64,000 bases of DNA, from positions 29,183,829 through 29,247,828 of the forward strand of contig OX387187.1 in assembly GCA_947561395.2 (NCBI GenBank). The letters are read 5' to 3'. The translations under genes and the position numbers were made by a program. Source of the stretch: Buxus sempervirens. Taxonomy: Eukaryota > Streptophyta > Magnoliopsida > Buxales > Buxaceae. The notes under the pieces were generated by a model that saw nothing but the letters and a program-made list of their open reading frames with translations, was not told the DNA's origin and ran no database searches. Of this stretch, positions 24,209 to 37,125 are shown piece after piece (within the stretch, counting starts at the first letter, position 1; every line of letters begins with the position of its first letter).

Positions 24209-24576
24209 TGATAGGGACGTACAAGAATGCATGGCTTATCTTTTACAATCTGTTATGCAACGGCCATGCAAAACCAAGCTACAGTTGTAGTTGCTTGATC
24301 TTATCTAACATATCTTTTAGATATGCTTATCTTTTATTTAGTTCTATCCTAGAGGATTAGGCTATCCCTTTTTAGTTGTTTTCTGTTAATAGATCTCCAT
24401 GATAGGAGGAGGAGATCATCAATAAGTAGTGGAGTTGTTTTGTAAACTCTTTATGTTTTGAATGAAATTAGTTCTTGTGGTTAACGTCCAGTAAAACGTT
24501 AATGTTATTGTGGTTAATGACCAGCAATTCGTTTCTTTCCTAGTTTGAATACTCATTTGATAATTGGATCCTAACA
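24209..24576 (+). repeat. 3' LTR of the chromovirus
   Basis: 368 bp copy of the 5' LTR, preceded by the purine tract GAAGAAGGGTGGAA and followed by target duplication GATAC. Confidence 0.95.
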
Positions 24577-24853
24577 GATACCCTCCCGAATAGTCACAGC
24601 TTGTTTCCTCCAGATTGTTGCCAAATGCAACGGACAGCAAAAAGGGTCCGCATGGCAACCGAGGGTTTTGTTACTGACAGTCTTTAGATAACTTGGGGAA
24701 GAAGAGACGTTTCTTTTTAAAAAAGACACCCGTGGTAATCCCATGAATATGTGGGGAGGAAGGGCAATTCGGGGGGTTTGATAAGTGTGACGAAAGTAGG
24801 GAGGTTCTCCCTTGTAGATACAGGTTTGTAGATATATTTTATGTGCTACGATA

Positions 24854-24885
24854 TCTATACCTAGTATAAAAGGGACAGTGAAGGG
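24854..24885 (+). mobile_element. putative Helitron 5' terminus
   Basis: An A is followed by TCTATACCTAGTATAAAAG, the typical plant Helitron start (TC after A, then CTA..TATAAAAG). It resembles the terminus at 43112 (TCTATCCCTAATATAAAAG). No matching hairpin plus CTRR 3' end was found before 43 kb, so the extent of the element is unknown. A host promoter TATA box is the main alternative reading. Confidence 0.5.
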
Positions 24886-27335
24886 ACACTACCCTTACCA
24901 AGGTGCCTGCTTCACCTGCTTCTCTCATGCTGCAACGCTTCACCTGTTCTTTTATCGTACTATTAAATATGATGGCATTCTGCCGTGTGCTTCCGTCAGC
25001 TGCCTGCTACATCCGACATCGCCGTCTCCTTCGACAAAGTTTCACAAAGACCTCTGACTCCAATTGACTCCATCTCACCTGCGTGGTTACTATTTGGCTG
25101 TTTCTCATTGCAACACCCGTATCCTTACATGCAAACGGTAGCTACCTGCCCTTTCCCAATGAGATGCCAAGGTGCCTGCTTCACCTGCTTGTTTGCGTTT
25201 CGGCTGCTTCAGCTGCTCACCTGTTTCACCGCCTTGTTTGAGTTTCAGATGCTTCACCGTTTGCGTGCTCCTCTTCTACCGCCACCTGCGTTGCTTCACC
25301 GCTTGCTTGCTTCACGAGCGTCTCCTCTTCTACCGCCAATTGCTTCACCTGATTCCCTGTCCTATCTTTTACCGCCACTGCGTCTCTTCTTCTCTGTGCT
25401 ACCGGCATGAGTGCTGTACCTTCTACCGTCTCAACAGAGTTGCTGCAACTGCATCTCCTCTTCTCTGTATGGGTTTTTGATTATAAATCACTTGTTTATT
25501 ATTAATCTTTCGATGAAGAAAGACGCAAATCCATCTACAGGCTCAAGCACAGATTGTATTTTACTTTTAGAGACAGAGGAAATCAGATGAGAAAAGGTAA
25601 GAGTTCGATCCATTTTATGTGTTCTTTTCTAGCTGGAGATTTACTTGGTGTTCTTTTGATTTTCTACTATTGGAAGAGAATTGCTAATCAATATCGTTTT
25701 TCTGAGGAAACTCCGATTTGGATTGTTCTTTCCGATGAGTTTTAGAAATCAGAACTTTTCATTTTGGGTACTCATCTTTTGGCCCTTGTTTGAGTGGTAA
25801 TAAAAATCATCCTTTTTCGTAAGTTTGTTTTGACGAACACCAGCTTGGAAGAGATCTTCTCGTCATTGAATTGTTCTTGTTGGTGGATCAATCTTTATGT
25901 TGTGATTGTTTTGTTCATACGACTGAACTGATAAATCAAATTTATTTTTCTAATATCTGAATTTTTGTTAAATTTCTAATGGAAGAAGTCAATTTTTTTT
26001 TCTTAATCTTTTTTTAAGATCCTAATTTTAGAAAAATTCTGAAGTAGGAACTAGGAAGTAATTCCAAACTGCAAACGTACAGGTGATGCTGTTATCAATT
26101 GAGATGATACAAAATGCATACGTGTATCGCTTTTAAATATTTTAAATCTTCATTCATTCCGTGTGTTACTCGCAGATTTGGTGAAATAGATTCCGAAGTT
26201 CTCGTGCAATAAATGCGTTGGAAGGCATCCTTCTAAGCAAGAAAGGCCTGGTTACTTGCAGGGTTTGAGGATAGGTTAGTAGTCGCATCTTGATCTAATT
26301 TTGATGTTGTTTGTTGCGAAGTTGGAGACATGTCCGAATTAGTTATCTGATGTAGAAACTATTGCCTGTATTATATGGGAGCAGTTTATTTTTGAATGTT
26401 ATAGGAGGTTTAGAAACATGGTATGGCCGAGATTATATTATATTTGAAAGTTTTTTTTTCTATTTCTAGACATGGAAATTATATGTAACAATTTGATTAT
26501 ATTAATGTTAGTTTTAGCTAAGTGAAACATTATTAATGGAGCCACACACAATCTGGGTACAATGAGATGTGGTTCTTGCGGTCTTTAGACGATGAAAGGG
26601 GAGAGTGAGAATTTATCAAATAGGCAGAGGAATGGATGGACGATTCATCTCTAATAAATTTTTTTATATGCTATAATTGAAACTTATTTTTATAGGTATA
26701 GATGAGCCACACTATGTAATAGATAATGCTTCGTTTATCTGAATATATCTTTCATATGGTTTGCATTTCTATTTTGTTCTTCTTTATTGGGTTTATATTG
26801 TTTAGACAATTTCTGGTTGAAATATTTCTCTTTGTGGTTTGAGTTGGTAGTGTCTCTTCTAATTCGTGCAAGCTGGTACTTCAGTTTGCTGTTGTTTGCA
26901 CATTAAAGAGGGTTGGTACAACTTATTATTTGGTACCTTATTATTTCCAGTGATTTCATAATGAGAGTCTTTCTACAATAATTGTTACAACTTCTAACAT
27001 TTCCTCTGTTCTTATGGGAACATTAGGATGCCTTCCATCCAAGTACTTGGAAACTTCTTAGTCATCAAAATTTCTTGCACCTTTTCAGAAATAGTAACTC
27101 ATATCCTAACTTTCCTTCCAACAACTCATGTTAATATATTTATGCCACTAAAAGATTATTTCCACTAAATTAGGCTTCAGCTGAAACCTAACAAAATGAC
27201 ATTATTGTATATTTTTTTTCTCAAAAACCTGTTGGCAAAGGAAGACGGACAAATTTAACCATTCCGGTGTGTTACCCATAGTCTACATTATTTAAGCACA
27301 CCATTTACATCATTAAAGAAAAAAAACAGTAGTTA
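24886..27335. other. C/T-rich leader-like stretch, then AT-rich intergenic
   Basis: From 24900 to 25450 the sequence is rich in repeated CTTCACCG, CTTCTACCG and TGCTTCACC words, which create overlapping frames on both strands (24985-25410, 25172-25480) with no recognisable domain. From 25.5 to 27.3 kb it is AT-rich with short frames only. I see no gene. Confidence 0.45.
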
Positions 27336-27340
27336 GTTGA

Positions 27341-30102
27341 TGTAACGCCCCGGAACCGGGTTACGTGAAATAAACCGTAACTCGTTTCCAAGGAGTTAGC
27401 TTTTCACACAGGATCTCTATATCAGAGTAAGGAAAACATGAAATGGCAACAACATAATCAGAGTCAACTAAAATTTTCCCTAACTTACCTAAACCAAGCA
27501 TATACCCGCCTGAATCGTCCTCTTTGAGATCTGAAAACAAAACAAAACAGTGAGATACGACTATCTCAGCAAGTAGCAATGCATGCCTAAAATATAGTTG
27601 TAACAGTACTAAAACATGTACGATTAAAAATACACGACGATTAACCACAGTAATCCGTCTAATCTCGGAAATACATCGTCAATCACATTCGGAAAATCTT
27701 ATGTATTGGGACTCGTGAAGTCTGTCTATTTTGTGTGGCTAAACACTAGTGTTCCAAACAATCCAGTCGAAATACTGCAACAGCTCAAACAACCAATTCA
27801 TCGCCCTCATGGCGGAAATACCCGTGTGACCTCACCCTCATGGTGGAAACGGAGTTGCTGCAGCACTTCCCTCATGGAAGGCCTCTCCATCATGGAGGAA
27901 ACGCATGAAGGAACCCTATACTTAAATCCAAACAAAATATACAAAATTCACTACAACTCGACTGTGGATCCACACTAAGTCTCGCCCTAGTACTCCGGCA
28001 AGTAGTTATCATTTACTGTGTAAATTTATCATAAAACCATGCTTTATATAAGAGAAGCCAATTTATAGTGAAAACTACCAATCTCAGTTTCAATTAAACA
28101 ATAAAGCCATCCAACAGCAGAAATTATATACAATGAAAACACTTACATTTTATCAAGATGGTAACCCATGAACATACAAGAAATCCATGACCAATTATAG
28201 TTCAGATCATAATAAGAGTTCAGCAAAAATCAGTGAATGGTTCGCTCAGTTCCATAATTCCCAAATGGTCAATCCTCTCAGATAAAAATTCAGTTTCTGC
28301 TATTACCTTTACTATTTAATGTCAAAACCACTTATGCTCTAACCTTGTCGACAATACTGTTTTCTACCGGTTACTATTAGTATTGGTAATCCCATCAAAA
28401 CACAAGTTAAAATCTGCATTATCATTCTCACATTAGCTAATCTTTTACACAACAGAGTTCAGATTTGCTATCTTTCTCTAAATATCTTTATATAAAGTAT
28501 TCCATAGATTTTATTGTCCAAACTAATTTTTAATAGACTTCTGACAGTTCTGGATTCCCTTATTTATCATTACATAACTCAGGTACAGTAACTAAATAGT
28601 TTGACATAAAAATAAGTTTTTTAAAGAGTTACAAATATTTGTTGTAGACAATTTCACAGGTATTTAGTATCATGAATTTTTCTCCCAATAAGTCTCTAAT
28701 CCATATTAGTAATTAATCTTCACTTGAATCTACAACTCCAGATGTTAATTTGATATTTTATAAACTCATTTGAATAGGTTTAAGAAGCTAGAACCAAGGT
28801 TACTCACATATGTCATAATAGCCGAAATATTTCTTCACAATTAAACATGGCGCTAATCTGCACCATTTGGCACTAACCTGGTGAGGTTAGCGCCAGGTGT
28901 ATAACCCCTTAGCGTTAGTTCAAATTGAGTCTGGTGCTAGCCTATTTGAGGTTGGCACCAGGTCCATTAGGTTGGCACCAGGTCCAAGCACTAGGCGGCA
29001 GTGCTATTTTGGGTCTGGTGCTAACCTCTTTGAGGTTGGCACCAGGTCCATTAGGTTGGCACAAGGTACTTTCCAACTCGAGGACTTCTCAAACTTGCTA
29101 TAAAATGTAATCCCTCATTCCGAATCACACACATACCTCAAGAAATCTTCTAATACAACACATAGATCCTTCATAACTCAATAAGCCTCCTTTGAGATTA
29201 CATAACCAAATTATACAACCATCAGACAGTATTCACCCGAAATGTTAACAGAAACTAAAAATGACCTTAAACACATTTCCTTTCTTTATAAGATCTTAAA
29301 ACACAGAAAACATGCTATTATCAAAGGTGCTAACTTGCCTTAGGTTTGCTGAAAACCAACTCCACAGAGAACACTGCTTATCAGAATTTTTCAACATCTA
29401 ATGAACCATCGATGAACAGAAATTTCTGCAGAAAATTTCTAAATCTTAGATCCTAATTCCTCCTTATTTCTACTAACAAACAGATATAAATGAACCAAAA
29501 TAACCTATTTCGAACATGGATTAGACTTACCCGATTAAAAGCTGGACTTTGAACGACTTGTGCTCCAAATGAACACAACTCTTCTGACGAACAAGAATCT
29601 CTCTTCACTCCCAATCCTCTAGATCAAAACTTAGTTTCAATGAATGGGTTAACCCTCCTCAGATCTAACCCTTGCCGTTTCTGTTTTCTCCCAACAGTGA
29701 ACAGTCGACTGTTACTAAACGTTTTCGGATAGACAAAACAGTTTTATGTTACAAAACTCTTGATTTCCTTTTTGATCCTGTGTAGTGCTCCACCACCATA
29801 ACACCTACACCAACAGCCCATCGATCCTTGGTAAATTACTCTATTCATCATCATATATAATTTATTATTATTCATTCATTTCCATCTCCTTAAACTTTTC
29901 TCATAATATAATATTATTTCATATTGAAGTTAATATATATAACACCACTTACTATTAGCTTCTATAATTAATAATTTCAGAAATCCCCAAAATGCCTTTG
30001 CATGGCTTCCACCTTAACACGAGATCGCCCCCACTTTATTTTATTTTTAATAATATTAGCAAATTCCTTATATTAGGCTAACCAACAATCCGGGGTCTTA
30101 CA
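27341..30102 (-). mobile_element. 2.76 kb solo LTR, minus orientation, TSD GTTGA
   Basis: It begins TGTAACGCCCCGG and ends CCGGGGTCTTACA. It is flanked by the direct duplication GTTGA (27336-27340 and 30103-30107). It is the same family as the plus-strand LTR at 12356-15292. It has no internal region. It interrupts the sequence next to the Werner-like exonuclease fragment. Confidence 0.88.
28860..29070. repeat. palindrome array inside the solo LTR
   Basis: Words TGGTGCTAACCT and AGGTTGGCACCA alternate, forming hairpins with about 11 bp arms. A direct repeat of about 55 bp carries one hairpin plus an extra half-site: copies at 28929-28985 and 29012-29068. The sister LTR has a related cluster at 13560-13720. 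Short frames across the array are by-products. Confidence 0.8.
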
Positions 30103-30283
30103 GTTGAACTGCCTGGATAACCATATGCAGTAATTAAGAAATTAATACAATAAGTGGTTGCAGCTTATATACTTGAATGAAAGCATGTATGTGTCTGTGA
30201 CAGCTTGAAATTACAAAGATCAAAGTAAGCATATATAATGGGAAGAAGAAAATACAAGGAAAACTATGAAAAGAATGAATGAC

Positions 30284-30658
30284 CTCTTTATATGCAATCA
30301 TTTCACAAAGAGAACTAAGACTCCATTTCCTAGAGATTCCACCAAGCTTTAGGTTAGCCACACTGGACAGATCCTTCAAAGCTTTAATGCATGCATCATA
30401 GTTCCTCGAAATTTTAACAGCATCATTGGCTATGCAAACTCCAACCTTAAGATGTTAAGTGTCATTGCAAGATAATGAAACATTAAAAAGAAATTAAAAA
30501 AAAAAAACCAGCAAACAAAAGGAACAATGCATGAACAACATGGTCCTGCAAAAGCATATGGAAATCTTAAATGTTAAAGAGATTTTATTAAAGTTATTAT
30601 TAACAGACCTTTAGCAATGCAGGATCATCAAGAAGTGATTGCAGAATCAGCATATTAT
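30284..30658 (-). pseudogene. Werner-like 3'-5' exonuclease gene fragment, two exons
   Basis: Minus-strand exons: 30609-30658 (NMLILQSLLDDPALLK) and 30284-30445 (VGVCIANDAVKISRNYDACIKAL ... ANLKLGGISRKWSLSSLCEMIAYKE, 54 codons). They are in frame with each other through good GT/AG sites (donor GTCTGT after ALLK; acceptor CTTAAG before VGV; donor GTCATT after YKE). The order LILQ...VGVCIANDAVK...NLKLGG..WSL matches the middle of the DnaQ-like exonuclease fold of plant WRN-exo proteins (exo II region). The exo I (DIEW) exon and the C-terminal exo III exon (YAATDA) are absent. A copia-type LTR candidate lies immediately 5' and a solo LTR 180 bp 3'. Probably a decayed partial gene; the exact orthologue is not certain. 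Confidence 0.7.
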
Positions 30659-30688
30659 CTGATTATTAGGCCACCTCAGGAGCATAGC

Positions 30689-31459
30689 TGTTGGAAAATA
30701 TATTTTCCCATGTGACAAAATGCATGACAAAGAGTATTGAAATTTATTAAAACATTCAATTTCTTGATGAAGTGAAGTATGGTTGAATGTGTGACTTGAG
30801 ATAGCTTCTAGCAAGGTTAAGTGTAACTTGCTGGAGCTACTCAACCAACTGAAATCTCAGGCAGTTACGAGATTCAGTTGGGTTGTTTTGAAGATAGTTA
30901 CAGGTTGTTGAGACAGTTAGAAAAGTGGTTAAGAACCTCTGATTTAAAGGTTCTTGGAGGTTCTTGGAAGCTGGATCTTTTGGGAGTCCAGAAGTAGCTT
31001 GGTGAAGAGTGCAGCTGGAGAAAGATCAGAGATGTTGAGGTTGCTGTAGAATTCTGGAAAACTGGGAAAGTTTTCAGAACAAGAACATTCCAAATCTATG
31101 TACGATTGGAATGGGCAATCTCATTGATCACATCATGTTCGTGTGAAGTCTTGAAACTGCTGGAGAAGATGAAGATCAAGTTGTTGCAGACAAAGGTTGT
31201 GGAATCAATTGTGTGAGTGAATCCTTATGTTTGTATAAGATCACTGTATGTCTGAACATTTCGTAAAGAACATTTGTTAGTAATACATTGTTTTCAGGCG
31301 TGGTCTTACTCAACAAGACCCGAGGTTTTACCTAGACTATTGTCTAGGGTTTCCTCGTTAAATCGTGTGTCCTCTTGTCACTGTTTTGTCATTTAGTATT
31401 GTAATCTCTTCTTGTTGTTTAGAATCCTAGAGAACAGGGACCTGAGATTAGAAATCTCA
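30689..31459 (+). mobile_element. candidate copia-type solo LTR
   Basis: It starts TGTTGGAAAA. It contains an R/U5-like stretch typical of plant copia LTRs (ACCCGAGGTTTTACCTAG ... TTTCCTCGTTAAATC) near 31315-31365 and would end ATCTCA. The flanks ATAGC (left) and ATAGT (right) match at 4 of 5 positions, so the boundaries are provisional. No internal domain. Confidence 0.4.
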
Positions 31460-33309
31460 ATAGTGCTTCAAACTTCAAAATCAAATATACCTTCTGTCAA
31501 CTTTGAGTAGGAGGTGCTATTATTACACAGGCATGCTTATTTTGAAAAAGTGCACTAAAATAATATAATACTTAAAAGAAATAGAAGGATACAAAATTCA
31601 TGAACAATATTATTGGAAATAAGAAAATAAAGCAATTCTAAATTCTAATGTTAAATCACCTACAACATAGTCCAACAAAGAAATATTTTAAAAATTACTA
31701 ACTGAGTGACCAAAATGTACAATACCGACACTATAACCCTATATTGCATCCTGCAATAGGCAATGTGTCGGCATGCCCCCATTAACATGCATGTATAGAA
31801 AAATTATTGCTCCAAAGTATTTATAAATGAAGATATTTTACAATAAAAATACTTCATAGGTAGCAGACCCGAGAAATAAACAGAAAGTTATGACAAACAA
31901 AAACAGAAACTTCTGTAGTTAGGTTTCTGCAAATGGAAAGTTGTGACAAACAAAAACGGGGTGCTAGGATTAGGACATATGAAAGCAATGGTAAAGATAT
32001 AAGGGCAGGAAGTTACATTGAAAATTCAAAAGCAAAACGAAAATAAGGTTGTCTTATCTGTGGTATTAGAAACTTTTCTTGTGCACTCTTCCTCATTGGT
32101 AAGACTCATAAATTGAGAAAACAAATATTTTGTACTGTAACTTCTACAACTTCAGGGTGTTTGTACAGTCAGTCTGTAAAGTGCAAAAGATGTTTAGGCA
32201 GAAATGTATTTTGTTTTAAATCAGAGACACGAGGCTTCACTGTTCAATGATCATCAGTATTTGGATCGATATGATACAATTGAAGTTCTTAGATGATTTT
32301 GGAAGGGTTAGGATCTTGAAGACCCAAGTCAGATTTCTGTCCATGTCTGATATTTTTCCTACTTGAGCCATAGCATCTCTCTTCATTTTAATCATCACTA
32401 TCGGCAAAATATTTCTGGAAGATCCAATGTTTAAAGTTTTTGTTCCATTTCTGGTTTTGTCCCCCTCTAAAACTGAAATGTGTGTCAAAGGAATGGAAAA
32501 CATGTCATAAAAAATCTGAAAAATCTGAAAAATTAATGATGGAGGTCAGTGAAAAATCTGAAAGATATAGAAAATATTATAAAAATATATAAATTGGTGT
32601 TTTGATGAAAACAAAATTTGAAAATTTTAGATTAGTACAAGGTTTATTATATGAAATATTTAACCTCATGGCTGATGTAAATTGGATAACTCCAGAAGGA
32701 AGAAGGTAAGCATGATCACAGATTCCTGATACCCAGGATAGAAACAGTTACATAAGAATGATTCCTTTAGCTCTCCTCTGCATCATCACTTCATGAGAAA
32801 GTATACAAAATTAATCTAAAAGTGAAATCAACTCTATATCGGACCCCAATATAGTTTGGGATGATGATGACAATAAATAACTTCAAAGTATCAAATAATA
32901 AAAACAACTATTACAATTGAGTCCAGAAGGACTCAATTGTAATAATAAAAACATGCATGCATTCAAAGAAGATGAAGAAAACTCACCTTTTATCCAAAAT
33001 TCCAAATTTTATAGATTCCGGTTTTAATCAAATTGAGTCCCAAAAATCTGTGAAGTTCTTGACATTTGATGAATGGATTTGGTCTCAGGGGTCAATTGGT
33101 GGGCATTCCTTCATTACCTAAAAAAGTGGGTAACATTCTTATATGAATTAAATATAATTTCATTGTATTTGTTTAATCTTAAGTGACAATTGAAATTTGT
33201 TCTTGTAAATGAAACGTTTTTCATGTCTCCAATATTTCAGCATCTGTAGTTGCATTGATTTTTATCTTTGATTGTTTTAACATTGTTTTTCAATTATTCC
33301 TCTATGCAG
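31460..33309. other. intergenic, nothing recognised
   Basis: AT-rich. A minus-strand frame of 88 codons at 32237-32503 has no family resemblance I can name. No earlier DHODH exons were found immediately upstream of 33310. Confidence 0.45.
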
Positions 33310-36300
33310 ATCATATCAAATACAACTATTACAAGACCAGATCCTGTTAACAGATACCCTGTGGCTGAAGAATCTGGTGGCTTAAGTGGGAAGCCACTCT
33401 TCAATCTGTCCACGAGTATCTTGAAGGAGATGTATATTCTAACAAGGGTATGCCAGGTTTATGTTAACTTTGTATGAAAACTATTTTTAGTCAATTGCCC
33501 ACCAATGACATGCTGACACAATGTTGCACTGTTGGTGTCAGGTACAAATACAAGAATATTGGATACAATGAACGTAGCAATTTTCAAAATCTGTCATTTT
33601 ATTAAGGTTAATTAATAACTTGTGATACATATTTTTGAAATAGTTCAGCTACTGTCTAAGTGCATGATAGAGAGTATTTAGATAAAGCAATTTAAAAAAA
33701 AATGTATATGTGGTTTTGGTTTGTGTCATGAGGTCCATTATACGAGTAAAAATGGCTCATTATCTTACGGGAACGAAATTCCAGAAAATAAAGCCTTTTT
33801 TGTGTTAACTGATTATGGAACAGGGGTTTTACAAGTTTTCAAACAATCGTTATCTGTTAACTTTCAATCTTTTGAGTGTGTGCAATATCAGGAGTCAAAG
33901 TTTACATTCTTATGGACTATCTATGTCGTCTGCCAATATACTGCCATGGTAGTGCAGCAAAAAAGCTGGAGAAACCAGGGCAAGATTACAGGACAATATT
34001 CTTGATCATATTTCATTTTGCTGGCCTAGAACAAAATTTTTTGCACAGTTGAAAATGTAGCTGAGTGGTTGTACAGTTATTTCCACTGATTAAGTTTCTT
34101 TTATGTACCAAGCATAAATATCGATACATTTCTACTAATTACTATCGGTTCTTTGGTGCATTTCTACTTGTTAACAGTGGGTCTTTCTATATTTACTATT
34201 GTGCTATTAATTATAATCCGTATTTTTCATCTTGGGTCATGCTATCATATTCTTTTGGAACTTTCTTCTTTTCAGACATCCAAGTCTCTTATTCTTTATT
34301 CTCGTTTATAATTGATTGTTCGTTTTAGTAATTTTTTTCCCTTTTCAGGGGAAGATCCCTCTTATAGGCTATGGGGGTGTGAGCACGTAAGTTGCTTTTC
34401 GTTGTCTCATAAATTTTTGTCCATCAGAAAGCCTAATGACTCCAAATTAAACTCTTTTAACTATAATTTTTTGGAATGATATTTTGTCAGCAGTGAGGAT
34501 GCATACAAAAAGATACGAGCTGGAGCAACTCTCATTGAGCTTTATACAGCATTTGCATATGGAAGCCCTGCACTTATTCCACAGATGAAGGTACTCCTAT
34601 AAACTTTAACAAGATTGTTGGAAGCTTAAACTTTGACATTGTCTTGTTTTCTCATTTGTATTGAAAAGGATCGTAAAAACAACTTTCTGCAGTTTTGATT
34701 GTCATTTATACATGAACTCCTACAATTGTATTGACAATGGTAGTGAGCATAAAATCCCGATAGATGAATCTTGTTTGGCCAGTGCATCCATCTGGAGTCT
34801 AGGAAATAATATGCAATTGTGCCCCAGGATTGCTATTATAGTGATACAACTAGACTACATCATTTCTGCATATGCTAGCAGCTTTAGTGTGATCTATTCT
34901 CTGCTACTCTTCTTACTTGTTTATGTGGGCCAACAACTTGATTGCTTCAAAATTTTGAGATTTCAACATAAATTCGAATGAAACCTCAAAATGAGGCTAA
35001 ATGTTTTCTGAAGCTGCTCAAAACTTAACAGAGAGTATAAATATATTAATTTATCAACTCTTTTTTTTTCCCTGTTGTTAAAGCAAAGAGAAAATGAAAT
35101 AAACTTGGTAAAAATGATGTATGGTACATAAAGTCTTCTTGGCAGACAGTCACGAAGGATATGACTCAGACCATTTGTCAACGAACTTTATGGTTTAGCT
35201 GTATTGTTCTGGATGATGAGCCACACCGTTTTCGTTCTATTGAACAAAAGATATGCCATGAACATGTTAGTTGCTTGCTTACTGTGTTGATGGCAACTGC
35301 TACATGAGCATCTTCTAGATATCAAGTTTTGATTACTGCCACTACAAATTTCGGGGGAATTAGTGGCGAATTATTACTGGCGGTTTCGCGAAATCGCCAG
35401 TAATGACATGTATTGAGGCGCTTCGGATCCGAGCGCCCGAAAACCCACACCGATTACATATATTCAGCACTCTTTAACAGCACTTGTTTATGGAAGCGCC
35501 GACAATGTTTATCAAAACCCTTCTTCTTCAATTATTCTCTCTAGATTAACTGCAAGCCCTTTCTTCTCCTCTTCCTGATCGAGCAAGCCCTTTTTGTAAG
35601 CTTGATTTCGTTTTTGCCTTGAGGCTTCACTGGTGGATCCTATCGGCAGTAATTCTGATCGAAACAGACGAGCAAGACAAGACCGATCGATCTCGATCTG
35701 TCCCACCAGCAGCCGGCTAGGTTTTCTCCTCAGAATGTCGGTTACAATGATTTTGGATTTGAGCTTGTTGAGTTGCTCTTTTATATGAATTACTTCAATT
35801 TGAGTTTGCTTTACTTTGAGATTTTGATATTTAGTTCTTGTAATTGTAACTTGGAATTTGGATCTGTTGATTATGGATTCATTCTCTTTCGCCCTCCCTC
35901 TGGCCCTCAGTTTCCCTCCTTTTTGCAATTCTTCTTCTTCTATAGATCACGTAAATTGCTTGCCAATGTTCAGGTCATGGAACTTATTTGATTTGAGAAC
36001 TTTACCTTATTTTTTGTAAGGATTTCAATCCGTTTGGCTAAATTGCTTTTATCCTCTTCGCTTTCTGATTCTAGGCAGGATTACAGCATAATTTTGTAAC
36101 ACAAAAACCAATTGACAGAGGCTTGCTTATTCCGCAAAGCTTCCTTGGAAGAGAGATAGAGAGCTCGGGAAGAAGAGATCCGGTATGACTATTTTGCGTA
36201 AACAGATGCTCGTACGACAAGTGATCGATTCTTCTTAGAAGTACGTACTCCACCATTCACCACAATTTTTTCGATGCAAGTGACTGTTGAATCTTATTGA

Positions 36301-37018
36301 TCCAAATGCATATTTATTTCATTACGATACGTTGTTCATCGTGATTCCTATTTGTAAATAAAATGGATGAAACCAAGTAGCTCTGGTTTTTTGAAAAGGT
36401 AATGCACATTAAAGGTTTTGAGGGTGAGAATGCAGAACTATTGTTAATTTCAACTAAGAGAGTGTCGACTTAAATGGCGTGCAGGTTTACGGAATGTTTA
36501 TCTATTTTTGATATAAACCTAAATCTGCACCAAAAAGGCGTGAATTTATCTCTCTTAAATTGCACAATGAATCATCGTATATGCCCTAAAGCTTTTGCAG
36601 TTCTTTGAAATAATGTATCTTCTATGTTGATTGACGAATATTTGAATTTATCACTGATGTTTCTTTTGTGTCCTTGTCCTTGGCTTTTCAAACTTTCCTA
36701 AGATGCATATACAAACACTTAAATTAAATAGTATCTTGCAAGACTTTTTGAAAGTTCAAGGTTTATGTTGGCATTTTAATGTAATGCATGCATACAATCA
36801 ACTATGGATATGGTCATGCATGCATGATTTTTCACGAAATTACTAGTTAATCTTATTTGATAATATACAGTATTATGACAGGAACAGAATTGATTCCTTG
36901 GACAAAAAAGAAAGAAAAAGAGGGTAATTATATAAAGAATTTTAATCAGCTATTCCTATCTACTATTGCATGAGTTGCATTTAGCATTGATTCTAAGTAT
37001 ATCAGGATTTGACTACAG

Positions 37019-37125
37019 GTCTGGTAGTTTCTATTCTGGATCCACAACCTGGAGAAACCATCATTGACTGTTGTGCCGAACATGGAGGGAAGACCCTGTT
37101 CATGGCTTCACATTTGAGGGGCAAG
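37019..37125 (+). pseudogene. captured exon of RsmB/NSUN-type RNA m5C methyltransferase
   Basis: It follows acceptor CTACAG and ends at donor GTGATT. It encodes LVVSILDPQPGETIIDCCAE, then HGGKTLFMASHLRGK. This is motif I (SAM binding) of the RsmB/NOP2/Sun family, which methylates cytosines in rRNA or tRNA. The family consensus there is DCCAAPGGKT; here AP is replaced by EH, which would alter the SAM-binding loop. Flanking exons of the gene were not identified. The fragment sits wholly within the CACTA element and in the same strand as the surrounding DHODH exons. Confidence 0.7.

Larger units (their letters stand above)
19376..24576 (+). mobile_element. Ty3/gypsy chromovirus (Reina-like), 5.2 kb, broken
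   Basis: Two 368 bp LTRs (19376-19743 and 24209-24576) begin TGATA and end CTAACA, and the target duplication GATAC flanks both sides (19371-19375, 24577-24581). A primer-binding site resembling tRNA-Met (TTTGGTATTAGAGACAG) follows the 5' LTR. A purine tract precedes the 3' LTR. Parts in order: gag (about 19880-20470), zinc knuckle CFTCDEPFRPGHRC (about 20690), aspartic protease with LIDSGSTHNFI (about 20920), reverse transcriptase with FFDDILIYS (about 21600-21960), RNase H with ECDASGYGIGAVL (about 22360-22700), integrase (about 22900-23700) and a C-terminal chromodomain-like segment with WEGLPTEDATWEDA (about 24090-24170). The short LTRs, small size and chromodomain fit the Reina lineage. 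The expected continuous frame has about three breaks, so it looks inactive. The LTRs differ at about seven positions (~2%), pointing to a fairly recent insertion, on the order of one to a few million years depending on the rate used. Confidence 0.95.

Noticed and set aside
24985-25480. Overlapping 102-141 codon frames
   Set aside because: They follow from repeated CTTCACCG/CTTCTACCG words; no recognised domain and no start context.
12356-30102. The two CCGG-ended LTRs as the two ends of one giant element
   Set aside because: They are in opposite orientation and each has its own perfect target duplication.
35512-35928. 138-codon minus-strand frame rich in Lys and Glu
   Set aside because: It is in the subterminal or leader zone of the CACTA element, with no family resemblance and no support as a gene.
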